Below are positions 10,660 to 20,929 of a stretch of 64,000 nt of DNA, one piece after another; position 1 is the first letter of the stretch, and every line of letters begins with the position of its first letter. The translations under genes and the position numbers were made by a program. Source of the stretch: Deuterostichococcus epilithicus (Eukaryota; Chlorophyta; Trebouxiophyceae; Prasiolales; Stichococcaceae); contig JAVTLE010000019.1 of NCBI GenBank assembly GCA_033439295.1, positions 248,001-312,000 of the forward strand, given 5' to 3'. The notes under the pieces are model-generated. The model was given only the letters and a program-made list of their open reading frames with translations, was not told the DNA's origin and ran no database searches.

Positions 10660-13106
10660 ATGGCGCATCCGATTTGTCAGGTCCTTTGCACTGCACAAAG
10701 CAGCGGTGCGGCAACTGTAGCAGCCATTTCAACAAGCACCCCCCGGACAGTCTTCGACGCCAAATTTCAACTTGGCGAGTCCCCCATATGGGATGAGGAC
10801 CACCAGCGCCTGATCTGGGTGGGTCCTTTGGCCATTTCCCCAGACATGTGGATGATGGCGTGGACGCCAGGCTTCACGATCTATATGGACCCGGCGAACA
10901 GCTGATCACAAGAGAATACCGAAGGAAAGTGTGACCGTTCTTGCAGGTGGATAGGAAGGCAAACGCATCCATGTGCTGGTGCCGTCGAGCAGCGAGCACA
11001 CCTCAGTGCCCATGCCGACTTTGACGCCGGCAGTGATTCTGACAGAGGACCCCAACATCCTGGTGGTGCCGTTGGAACAGGTGTGTTCTCGTTAGGTTGC
11101 ACACAGATTCGGGAAGCTGCCCTGAGGAAATGCATGCACATGGCATCATTCTGTGTCCGGCGCTCGCAGTCCTAGGATGCATCGTTGGGGGCATATTCAA
11201 CTGAAACTCTTACGGTGAGCGCTGCACCACGGCGGCCTTGGCGCCGGTCTGAGTGCAAAAGTCCACGTGCCAAGAAACTGTTGGTGCTGTTGCAGAGGAT
11301 CGTGGAAATAGACCTCAGCTGAGGTGGAGAAATTCGCGGCGTGCTGGCAACGGTACCGGCCGACCAGGGCTGGAAGGGCGATGGCACCTGGCGGTTCAAC
11401 GACTCCTGCGCGGCACCGGGCGGCCAGATCATCGCCGGCAGGTGGGTTGCAGAGGGGCTTTGACAGACATTCGGGTCGTGTGCACCGAACACGCTCGCGG
11501 CTCTAAGTGGCCAGATTGCAGCTGGCAGGTGGACAGGAGTGGATCAGCCGCTGTCTGGGTCATGTGCACGGGCAGAGTGCTACACCGTTTGCTTCTTTTG
11601 CCAGACTGCGCGGCTCGGCAGCACGAGCCTGTGCGAGGTTTTGAACCTGGGAGCTTTAAACTGCAACACAAAGGAAACGAAGTCTGCTGGACAGGATGCC
11701 GGAGGAGAAGTGGGAAGACGGAGAAGGCGGCTGGGTGTACCAGCTGGCCATTGGCGGCAGCGCGGCGGCGCCGCAGTTGACGGTGCTCTTCGAGCAGGGC
11801 AAGTTCGGCTTACCCAACGGCATGGCCTGGTCTCTGGTGAGGCGCAGCCTCCGTCAGCATGCTAATTTGTCCACCGAATGGCTGCAGAGTTGGCAGCCGC
11901 AGCAAAAACGTGATGTCTTAGACCTTGCTCAGCGCACGCAATTCAACCATGAAAATTGGCGCAGCAGCATGCTATTATACACCTGATCATATTTAAAGAA
12001 ATGTACATGAGATGCCTCCGCCAATGCTACAGTGGTCAAGAAACTCAAGGAGCAGTGAACGTCTGCATCGCGCCCTTGGTGCACTGTGACGGCAGGGCTC
12101 AGCGGCGCGACACTGGCACCATGCAACTTACCGTCGCCTTTCCTGTCAAATGCAGGAGAAGAGCACAATCTACTATAACGATACGTACAAGGGCAAGGTG
12201 TTCGCCATTCCCTGCGACGACAGGGGCACGCCAGACACGAAAGCCGAGTGGGGCACCGTGGTGACGCTGGACCCAGGTGTGTCTGGGCGCAACGACTGAG
12301 AAGTTTGGCGCCTGGCGGCGCAGGGACAGTGCCTCCTTCTGCATGTTCGCGTGTAGCTGCAGCACCCTGCTGCGGCCATCGACTGCACCGACGGATCACG
12401 GACCAACGCAGCACTAGGCTGCGTGGGGACACGTCATGGGGCTCCTCGCTTCATTCAGCAGAATGTAGTATCAGAGCGCAGATTTGGATGGCGCGCCCGA
12501 TGGCCTCGCCATCGACGCCGACGGCAACCTGTGGGTGGCACAGGTGCGCTCCCAATCACGGTACTGCTTGAAGCAATGCACCGCCAAATTCTGAAATCCC
12601 GTTCCCCTACGCGCCATTTTCTCATGTGGGCATCTTCAGTTGGGAAGCAAGGGCAGCCTCCGTCTCTTGTCCATGGTAGGCCAGCACCGGCAGCGCGGCT
12701 CGCCGTACCGTTTGCGATCATTCTGCGGCAGAGCCTGGGTATACACCAATCCTTGCCATCGCCTGGAACAAAGCTGCAGCTCGCTGCCATTCAGCCTCAG
12801 TTGCAGGCCTTGAAAACATCCTCGCAACCCTGCAAAACGTCTGGGTCATGCATGTATGCACAAGCGCAGGAGTCCGGCGGCAAGGTGGGCGTGTACGATG
12901 TCGACACGGGCGAGGCACTGCACTCCATACGTCTGCCTGTGCGGCGGCCGAGCGCCGTCGCCTTTGGCGGCCCCACCCTGCAGCAGCTGTACATCACGAC
13001 GATCTCGGAGGAGGGCGACGGCGCATCGCCGGACGCCGGCAAGCTGTTCGTTGTGGACGTTGAGGGGGCGAGGGGCGCCGGCGGCGCTCACAAGTGGCTC
13101 GGCTGA
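10660..13106 (+). CDS. SMP-30/gluconolactonase family protein, reading frame interrupted
   Basis: Six-bladed beta-propeller lactonase/esterase of the SMP-30 (regucalcin, LRE) family. Exons: 10660-10818, 10947 or 10955 to 11080, 11296-11441, 11695-11836, 12156-12276, 12482-12543 and 12870-13106. The metal-binding residues of the family are all recognisable: Glu in GESPIWDE, Asn in WRFND, Asn in GLPNGMAWS and Asp in APDGLAIDADGNLW. Two defects stand out. At the start of exon 2 the expected WVDIEGK segment is one base out of frame, unless the unusual acceptor at 10955 is used. In exon 3 a TGA (11320-11322) lies in frame between RIVEIDLS and GEIRGVLATVP, both of which look conserved. All downstream exons keep phase and end in a proper stop. 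Either the gene is a young pseudogene or the assembly has errors here. Confidence 0.75.
11498..11537 (+). repeat. Decayed copy of an exon end plus donor site
   Basis: In the intron after SMP-30 exon 3. GTGGCCAGATTGCAGCTGGC followed by AGGTGG matches the real exon end GCGGCCAGATCATCGCCGGC followed by AGGTGG at about 11420-11445, displaced by 87 bp. The donor dinucleotide is retained at 11529. Confidence 0.6.
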
Positions 13107-13799
13107 GGGCCGTTTCCTAGGTTTCGCAGGATTTTAGTTGAGGCTCGGCAGCCTCGCCGGCTTGCCCTGGCCGGCGTGGGTTCAACAGCAAGTGTCTCCA
13201 TTGCTGGGTCCATGCGAAGTCAGGAGGAGGATCGCCACCGCACACGCGCGACAGGCTTGGGCACCAAAGCTGGCCTCGGCCCGGCCTCAGTGCCTGCCGC
13301 GCGGTGCCGCTGAAAACTATGTGAAGCGTATCAGTTCGGCAGCTCGCCACATGGCGGATCAGAATCCATTGCAAACGTTCAGGCAGAGGACAGCAGCCGG
13401 AAAAAGTTTGCATTTGGCCGGTGTGCCATCGCAGCCATGCCATATATATAAATCTTGCTTGTGAGGCTGCAGAATAGATCCCTAGCATATGGCATGACAA
13501 AACGCTGTTGTATTGCTGCGTCGTCCTTGGCGTGTTTGTAGATGAGTTGTGCTCAGGTTCAGTCGATACACATGCCCTGCCGCCCACTTCAACTTCACCA
13601 TCTAGATGGAATCCAGGGGTAGTGTAATGAACAGAAGTTCTATTCTCGGAATTGCTTGAAGAAGCCAATAGCACCGCCAATGCAATGGCGCCGCTGTCCT
13701 CATTATTAGCAAGATCTGCAACAGGAACAGTCGGTGCCGCCGCCCAACAGAGCTGCTGCATCGGGAGCCACAGCCACAACCAGCGCTGCACCGCCACCG
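13107..13799. other. Convergent intergenic region
   Basis: Between the 3' ends of the SMP-30 gene (plus) and arsS (minus). It should contain both 3' UTRs. No exon or RNA gene is supported. Confidence 0.5.
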
Positions 13800-16700
13800 T
13801 CACGCCTCCACAGCGCCCTGGCAGCCGCTGCCTGAGCCGGCAGTGCAGCCGAAGCAGTGGTTGTCCACGCCAATCGGCCGGCCTGCCAGCTGCGCCAGGC
13901 TGTCGACGTCAAAAACGCTTTTCGGCGCATTGGCGCCGCCCAGCCCGAGCGCCAGCTGCTGGTTGAAATCGCAGTCGTAGAGGGATCCGTCCCAGCCGAC
14001 GCTGATAGTGTCGCGGCACATGACGCCCTGCGCGGGGGAAAGGGTAGAGCGTCAGCGGCGTCAGCAGCGCTGCATGGTAGCCGGCCGCCTTGTGGCGGCG
14101 CCATGGACACGGCAGCAGCGGTGGTGTTTGCCGCACCCGCATTGCAGCCTGGCCAGGACACCCTTTTTGGCGCTGATGCAGGAGGCTCTCAAATGCCGCC
14201 TGCATCAACGTTCTCGAATCGCATTTCATGCCCGCTTCGTCTGTTTCGACTATTTCGTTTTCGTTCAATAACCGCCAAGCTTTGGAGAGGCGTGCATCCC
14301 CGACACCGCTGCATCGGAACCAGATTAGGTGCTCCACTCTGACCTGCCTCCAGCCAGTCGCACTGGCGCATTTACACATTCGGACCTTCTCTCGACCTCC
14401 TGGAATGACAGGAAGGAGCGACGCGCACCCCTGCCGCTCCCATGCATAAACACCAGCGTGTACTCTCTTCCAGCTGGCCCCGCTGGACCAGCGAGCCCAC
14501 TCGCGCTCTCATGAACCTTGCAATGGTGATCTTTTGTTTTGACATCATAGTGTAATTGGCAGGAGGAAAACGTCACCTCCGCTGCCGCCGCATTGAAGCC
14601 GTTGACCAGCGTCTGCATGTACTCCTCCAGCTGGCCCCGCTGGCGCAGGTAGTCCACATAGCGCTTGATGGGCATGTTGTTGAGCGCAAACAGGCGGCTG
14701 AAGGTGATGCCGAAGGCCTCAGACAGCTCCCGCCTGCGTGCGTGTGGTGTGTCAAGAGTTCTGGAGCCTTACGTCCACTGCGTACAAATGACATGGATGC
14801 GGCTGAAGGAGTGATGCTACTGGGCTTGGGCACCTCCTCGCCTGCGGGCAGCATGTCACCCCAGGCGACACACTGCCACGTCTGGCAGGAATGCTGAGCT
14901 GCAACATGCAAGCCCATTGCCAGGGCGCACCAGGCGGCCTGCTGGTCAGCCGGGCAGCCGGCCACGGCTCATGGCGCGTCACCCATACGATGCAGAGGGG
15001 CGCCAGCGCCGTGCTCTTGCTGCCGCGAAGGGCGGGAACCCTTGCAGCTCTGCCGGGCGAGCGCGGCGCTGATGACTGCAGGTTTGGCATGTCAACCCTG
15101 TCATGCTGCTGGCCCAGCCCAGAGCCTGCCGCCGACGCTCACCTGTACGCCTGCTCCAGGGTGGCCTGTTCGGGCGCCAGAAACGCGCCGTTCGGGTTGT
15201 ACACCAGATCCAGCTCCAGCCCCGAGCCCGGGCGCCCATAGCCCACCTCGTTCAGCCGCCGCAGGCCCTGTGCGATCAACAGCACCAGATGGCTTACTGC
15301 CATGGCCATGCGCGGGTGCGGTGGGTCCCAGGCACCCAGGCGGAGGCTGTGAGGAGCCGCGCACCGGTTACGGCCGCCACTGCTACGACAGCAGTAACGG
15401 CAGCTGCGGCTGGTCAGCTGGGCAGCAGCTGCGGCCGGTCAGTTTCGCTATCGAGAGCTACGCAACACTGAGTGTCCGTCCTGACTCCTCGACTCCCTCT
15501 GTGCAGGACACCCCCATCACCCCCCAGACCACTGGACACATGTGTTCGCGGCCCAACCACACCTGATTCCTGCGATCAAAGGCACCGCCGCGCTGCTGTG
15601 TCCCGATTCCGTACGCGCAAGGCTATGCAGAACTGCAGTAAGTCTCAATGCTGCAGACCAAGACCGTCGCCGCCGCAACACCTTTCAGGTACACCAGATC
15701 GCAAGGTGGCACCGTGGTGCTGCAGTGACACGCGTCGCCGCCGCTCTGCATGTCTACCCTCTTCCACCATGCCTCCGAAACCCATCAAATGAAATTTTCC
15801 AGCAGCCCCACCTCGATGCTGCGTTCGAAGACGCCGCCGCCGCGCTGCGCGTCCACGTTCTCGGCGCCGTAGCACGGCAGGCTGGCCGCCACGCGCACGC
15901 GATTCGCTGCCAGAAAGTCCGCTAAACCCTCCTGCCCTGGCTCCAGCAGCACCGTCAGGTTGCACCGGTCGATGATGTCACTCACTCCAATCTCGCGCGC
16001 CCGCGTCACGATGTACCTGTGCGGAATATGAGATTTGCTGCGTGAGTGAGGAAGGCGGCAAGGAATCCGGATGTGGCTGGAAAGATCTGACAATGCCTCC
16101 TTTCATGCCTCGTAAACCTCGTGGGTGCGGCCGCATTGCTGCGGGTGCCCTGCACGAGTCATCGTCGACCAGAGCTCGGCCCGTGCAGCGCTGGCAGCAC
16201 AGCTCAGGCAGCAATGTGCCAGCGCAGGCACTCCTGAGACCCACACCTGAACTGCGGGCTGAGCTCGGGCGCGCCGCCAGTGATGTCCAGCGTGTGCACG
16301 GTGTCCAGGCCACCCTGCAGCAGCTGCAGCGCTCGGTCCGCAGTCGCGCGGTCCATTGCCTCTGTGCGCAACGGGGAGCTCTCCACGTGGCAGTGGCTGC
16401 ACGCCTGCAACGCGCATCATCCGCCACGGTTCATACCCCAGGCAATGCTACCTGGTCTCAGCAAGCAGGCGACGCTCTCAACGTAGCAGTGGCTGCAAGC
16501 CTACAACGCCACAGGGAGCAGAGCTTTAGTGAGGCGGCGGATATGAGGGAACCCTGCAGCCAAGATGACACGGCATAAGCGGCGAGTGCCGCCACGCAAT
16601 CAGCTCTGAGCACAACATTTCTGTCACCATACGATGTCAGTGCAATCAGAGCTCGCATGCTCTGGGTGTTTAGGCGCGTGATGGGCCGGCGGTGTCCGCA

Positions 16701-17628
16701 CCTGGTTGCAGTAGAGCCCGATGTTTAGCTGCAGGATACCCGCCGGACGCCGCTTCAGCGGGCTCACCCCTTGCTCCTGTGGAGGGCGGCGCAACAAGTG
16801 GTTACATTGTGTGCTTCTGCGGCGCACATGTGGCGCAGAACCCGAAACATTGCTAGTCGCAATGGGATCGCCGAGTGCGGTTGCAGCAGTGCCTTTCGTT
16901 GCTTCTTAGCGGCTGCAGTAGCTGGGCGGTTGCTCGTCCCACCATGCTGCTGCCAGGTGATGCTGTCCTTCCACGCCGCTGCCATAGCCCCGACGCTTTG
17001 TCTGTGTTTACATTAGGCCGCTCTCGTTGTCGCATTGACTGGCGTCACTCGCTCACCGCGAGGACTGCCTGGAAGGAGGGCACGCCGATGGCATCGAGGG
17101 AGCGCTGCCGCCGGCGCCGCTCCTCCCGAGTCAGCGCCGCCTGCCCGCGCCGCTTGATCAGCTCCCGTACCGCCGCAGAATCGGCGTCGGCCTCCATCTC
17201 CTCCAGGGTCTGCGGTATGAGGGACGTGGCGGCGGCGCCCGGAGCGGCAGCGGCGTCACGCTCTGCTGCGGGGTAGGCCGCGGCTCTGCATCCAGTGCAC
17301 CAGCACCGGGGCCACGTCACCACCCATATGAATTGCAGAACACCAAGCAGAACACCAAAGGGCAGGCCAGTGGGTCCGCCAGAGGAGATGTTTGCTGTGG
17401 GCGCAAAGCAGCAGGGCAAATATCGGATGATTTTATTGCAAACCCTCACCTGACCACATGGCTGCGCCCACGCGACGTTGTATCGACTCTCTGAATCTTG
17501 CAAGGCGGCTGGACAGCATGCCCAGCGAGCTGCGCCTTGGCGCAGCCGGCGGGGAGGCTTGGTGCTAGGCCCACAACCCTCATGATATTGCTGTGCGTGC
17601 GGACAGCAGACCCAAGTGCGCTGGGCAC
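13800..17628 (-). CDS. arsS: Radical SAM protein ArsS (arsenosugar biosynthesis type)
   Basis: Member of the ArsS/DUF3641 radical SAM group, which in bacteria makes an arsenosugar precursor from S-adenosylmethionine and dimethylated arsenic. Minus-strand exons: 17628 (or 17583) to about 17452, about 17286-17061, 16777-16703, 16408 to about 16250, 16014-15826, 15277-15143, 14733-14577 and 14027-13800. The first exon looks like an organelle transit peptide, then AAAYPAAERD. The cluster-binding C-x3-C-x2-C is CNQACSHC; an intron splits it after CNQ. Family hallmarks follow: TLDITGGAPEL, LPCYGAENVDAQRGG, LDLVYNPNGAFLAPEQ, FALNNMPIKRYVDYL, MCRDTISVGWDGSLYDCDFN, and a C-terminal cysteine cluster HCFGCTAGSGSGC. 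The product ends at an ordinary TGA, with no sign of selenocysteine. No arsM-like methyltransferase is visible in the window. The first intron phases agree, so the N-terminus is reasonably supported. Confidence 0.88.
15399..15442. repeat. Short imperfect tandem repeat
   Basis: GCAGCTGCGGCTGGTCAG is repeated as GCAGCTGCGGCCGGTCAG about 23 bp later, within an arsS intron. Confidence 0.6.
16463..16508 (-). repeat. Decayed copy of the ArsS Cys-motif exon start
   Basis: In the intron upstream of the exon starting at 16408. Plus-strand AACGTAGCAGTGGCTGCAAG then CCTACAACGCC parallels the real CACGTGGCAGTGGCTGCACG then CCTGCAACGCG at about 16384-16413, displaced by about 97 bp. It therefore duplicates the segment encoding the CSHCHV part of the iron-sulfur motif. 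Confidence 0.65.
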
Positions 17629-17913
17629 CGCGCTGTCAGAATCAGCTTATTTCGGATGTTTGAGCCCGCCTCCTACGATAGTCTGTCTGATTGGTGCGCT
17701 GCACCTGCTGTGCGCAAAATCACGTCACCCAGTTTGCTATGGCATTCTTCGCACCCTTTCCCAAGCCCGCCCTGCAGTGCTTCAGATCCAATGCTCTTAT
17801 CGTGAAGCGAAATCCTGCGCACAACCGTGCCCTCAACCACGCCGCTGCCACGCACCCAGCTACGTCAAGTATCCACTGTCAATATCTGACCTACCTCCTC
17901 CACCGGTCACAGC

Positions 17914-19105
17914 ATGGCAGCCTCCACCATGGCCGCGAGCCTCGTCCAGACCCGAGTGAGCCTTGCCTAGCCTCCCCGAACTGTGTCGCTTGTGATTCTG
18001 CTCCGCCATCACTCACTCGAGATTGCCGGCGCCAGTTTCGCACTCGAGTCGGCTGCAGGTGACGATGCGCACAGCAGCCCCGGCGCAGCGGCGGACGGCG
18101 CTGGTCGTGCGTGCAGAGGCAGCAGAGCCGGTGTCGCGGCGGGCAGCGCTCGGCATGGTCGCCGGCGGTGAGCAGCTTTTGACACTGCTCGCAGCGCTTC
18201 ACTTCTGCGTGACGGCGCCTGCGAAGGAGCGGGACACCGATCTCCAGCCAAACCTCGATCACCTGCTGACGAGGCTCCTACGAGTGAATACATGGCAATC
18301 GGACGATGACGCAGGACGGCATGTTGTAGATGCCACTGATAACCAATCTGACGGCATCTGAGGTGTCTGCACCCTTTGCTGCACTTCGTCGCCCGCCAGC
18401 AGTGGCTTCACTGCCATTGACCGCGCTGGCGGCCAGCTCTTTACGGCGTTCACAGCCGGCGACCGAAGAGGTTGCTGCTTCGACAGCATGACGCGCTCCG
18501 ATTTCGTCTCAATCAGCTCGTTCGCCAGGCTACTCCCGCAGCTAAGCGCGTCATGGCGCTTGGGAGCGCTTACAGCAGCTTCAAGAGGACATTGTGGGTG
18601 AGAGGGTCCCGGCTCGCCGCCTAAATTGTGCCTTTGACTGCGCTGCGCAGTGTTCGGCAGCCTGAGCCTGGCGGCAGGCGCGGCGCAGGCAAAGACCAAG
18701 GTGGCATACCAGGAGAGCCTCGGCCGGGGCGGCTCCTCGACTTCGGCCTCCCAGTCAGGGTGCGCATCCGTATCCAATCCGGAACTGCCGCACAACGTGG
18801 CCTTGCATCAGGCAAAGTCTTGCACCAACGAACGCTGATGTACCCGGCACGGACTCTGCAGAGGAAAGCCGGGCAAGGGGCTGTCAAGTGCAAGTGGGCT
18901 GGATGTGTCTATACCGACATCTGGAAAGGCTTTTCGTAATACGCGTCTCCATATGGCAAGGCCGAAAACCTGGTGACACCCGCCCTGTGTACTACACAGG
19001 TATGGCATGGAGGGCACCAAGAAGCGCGGCCTGAGCCCAGCGGACCGCAAGGAGTTCCTCGCGAAGTCGAAGCAGGCGGCACTGGCGGGGCTCGCCGGCA
19101 AGTGA
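17914..19105 (+). CDS. Small thylakoid-lumen precursor, family unknown
   Basis: Exons 17914-17955, 18059-18167, 18651-18759 and 19000-19105, all GT-AG and in phase, giving about 121 residues. The N-terminus (MAASTMAASLVQTR then MRTAAPAQRRTALVVRA) looks like a chloroplast transit peptide. It is followed by a twin-arginine signal, SRRAALGMVAGG, a hydrophobic stretch FGSLSLAAGA, and an AQA cleavage site, as in lumen proteins exported by the Tat pathway. The mature part is only about 57 residues, Lys- and Gly-rich, beginning KTKVAYQESLGRGG and ending in GLSPADRKEFLAKSK and LAGLAGK. I do not recognise the family. A small photosystem-associated lumen subunit is a guess from targeting and size only. 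It is divergent from arsS, with under 300 bp between the starts. Confidence 0.65.
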
Positions 19106-20013
19106 GCTGGGGAGCGGGCGGTGGGACGGCAAGCCAGCTGGCGCGCCGTCCGGCCTGCATCGCCGCCGCAGCGGCCAGAGGGACATGCACCACCATTGTA
19201 CCTTGTTAGGAGGCCGGTCAGCATTCCGCCGCCGCCCTGGAGTTGCACTTTCATGTGGAAGGAGGGTCGGTAGGGGAACACCCATACCTCAGCAGTCACA
19301 CCTACCTACTTGAGAGGTTGAGAAGACGAAGAAGCACAGCTGGCACTTGCTGTCATGGTGGGCATTGTTGCTATTGAGAATGTGCGGTTCAGGTGGGCTC
19401 TGCAATCATTTGAAACGGTTGACACACTGTCCGATCTCCAGTATCACACCTCTTAAAGGCGTGCTTCTCTCCCAACGAATGCCACAAAGTCTCGGAGCCC
19501 CGGTTGTCGTAAAGTACGATGTACCTCTTGGAAGTTCCAATCTACGCTGAAAACCTAAACCTCAAAGTCTAGCACCACATCCACAAATCAGATCCATGTT
19601 GCTCATGGGATGGTTGGCCTGTGCAACTCCCTAGCCCCGTGCCAGCTGCACGCCACACAGGACCGCTACCTTTTTGGGCGTCCCTGGCAGGGCCATGCCG
19701 AGACCAGGTACCTGCAGCGCCAATTGCGACAGGGACGGCATGCAAAACTCCGGCACCCGGCCTGCGCACAACACCAGACACAGCTGCCGGCGCCACATCG
19801 ATCATCCGATGTTGGGAGTCGAAGCATCGTCACCTTCACCACTTGCTGGGCCCTGCTCAGATTGATGAGCTGCGGTCCAGCAAAGCTCCTTGTACAGGCA
19901 ACATTCTCGCCCAACCCAGACCTGTCCCTGGGGCCGAACCAGCGCACATCTGGGCTGGCTTGTGCTGGCCCGGCGGCGGCGCGGCGCCCGGCGCAGGCGC
20001 CCCCCGGCGGCAC
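19106..20013. other. No supported gene
   Basis: Several open frames exist on both strands but none shows recognisable domains or a consistent set of splice sites. Likely 3' UTRs of flanking genes plus intergenic sequence. Confidence 0.4.
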
Positions 20014-20117
20014 TCAGCGGCGGCCTTCGATCCAGGGCGGCGTGTTCGCGCCAAAGCCGACGCCGCCACCGCCATGCTGCCCGTACCCGTCTGGCACCCA
20101 GCGCTCCTCTGTGCCCA
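20014..20117 (-). CDS. C-terminal exon of an unidentified protein
   Basis: After a good acceptor (gttgttcag) the minus strand reads GTEERWVPDGYGQHGGGG, then VGFGANTPPWIEGRR and a stop. The sequence has the look of a real C-terminus, with several aromatic and Gly residues and no frame break. Upstream exons between 20130 and 20790 could not be assigned; an open stretch at about 20700-20590 has hydrophobic character. Family unknown. Confidence 0.35.
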
Positions 20118-20929
20118 CTGAACAACACCGATCAGTGTCGCCAGGTTTACAATCGCACACGGGCCTGGCGATGGCATCCAGAGGCGGCCAACCGCCCTGC
20201 CACACCTGCGCAGCCCCTCCAGCTGGATCATATTGCACGAACCCTCAGGGTCCCCTCCTGCGAATGCACCTGAAAAGCGCGAGATCGCTTGCTGATGCGC
20301 CTCAGAGGTCAAATTACCAGCAAGTCGTCAGGCCTGGGGACAGTGTGCCACAGGCCCCTTGGGGTTTTGTGCATGGGGGCAGGCCGCGGTCTCTGGTGCT
20401 CGTCGTTTCCTGCCTGCAGAAAACTCAGCAGTGCACCGTCAGAGGTGTCATTCATTTGACCGCGCTCTGCAGGCACAGGTGGTATGGACAATCGTCCTCG
20501 TACTCAGACCCTGCTTGCTGAGCCTGCAGCAGAGGCGGAACAAGTGTGAGAATGTGGACGGCGCACAGCAGGGCGACCTTCGGTACCACGCCCTGAGTGA
20601 GGGTCGCACTATCCAGCGGATTGCAACGGACACCAGCACAGTCGCCAGAGGCGGCTCGGTCAGCGACACGAGCAAGTGAAAGCCCGTTCGAATCTCAGGG
20701 AAGCAGAGCATCGAGCTGCCTCTGCCGTTTTCATGACTGCCATTTGCATGACACCATGCTTGGTCACGCCTTAGCGCAGGGATGCGCCAATCATGTGTCA
20801 TTCATGCACAAGCGCTTCCGGGCACAGCTGCCTGGGTAGGAATAACGAGGTCCCCGAACAGCAGTTGTTGACACAGCTGCCGGCTTATGGCAGCTGCAAC
20901 CACAGCGCAACTGCTGATCGGATGCCGAG

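Noticed and set aside
11320-11322. TGA in the SMP-30 gene as a selenocysteine codon
   Set aside because: SMP-30 proteins have no redox Cys at this loop, and no SECIS-like hairpin was recognised. A decay or assembly explanation is simpler.
13800-13870. Selenoprotein version of ArsS
   Set aside because: Some members of this radical SAM group use selenocysteine near the C-terminus, but all positions here are Cys codons and the TGA ends a complete family-length protein.
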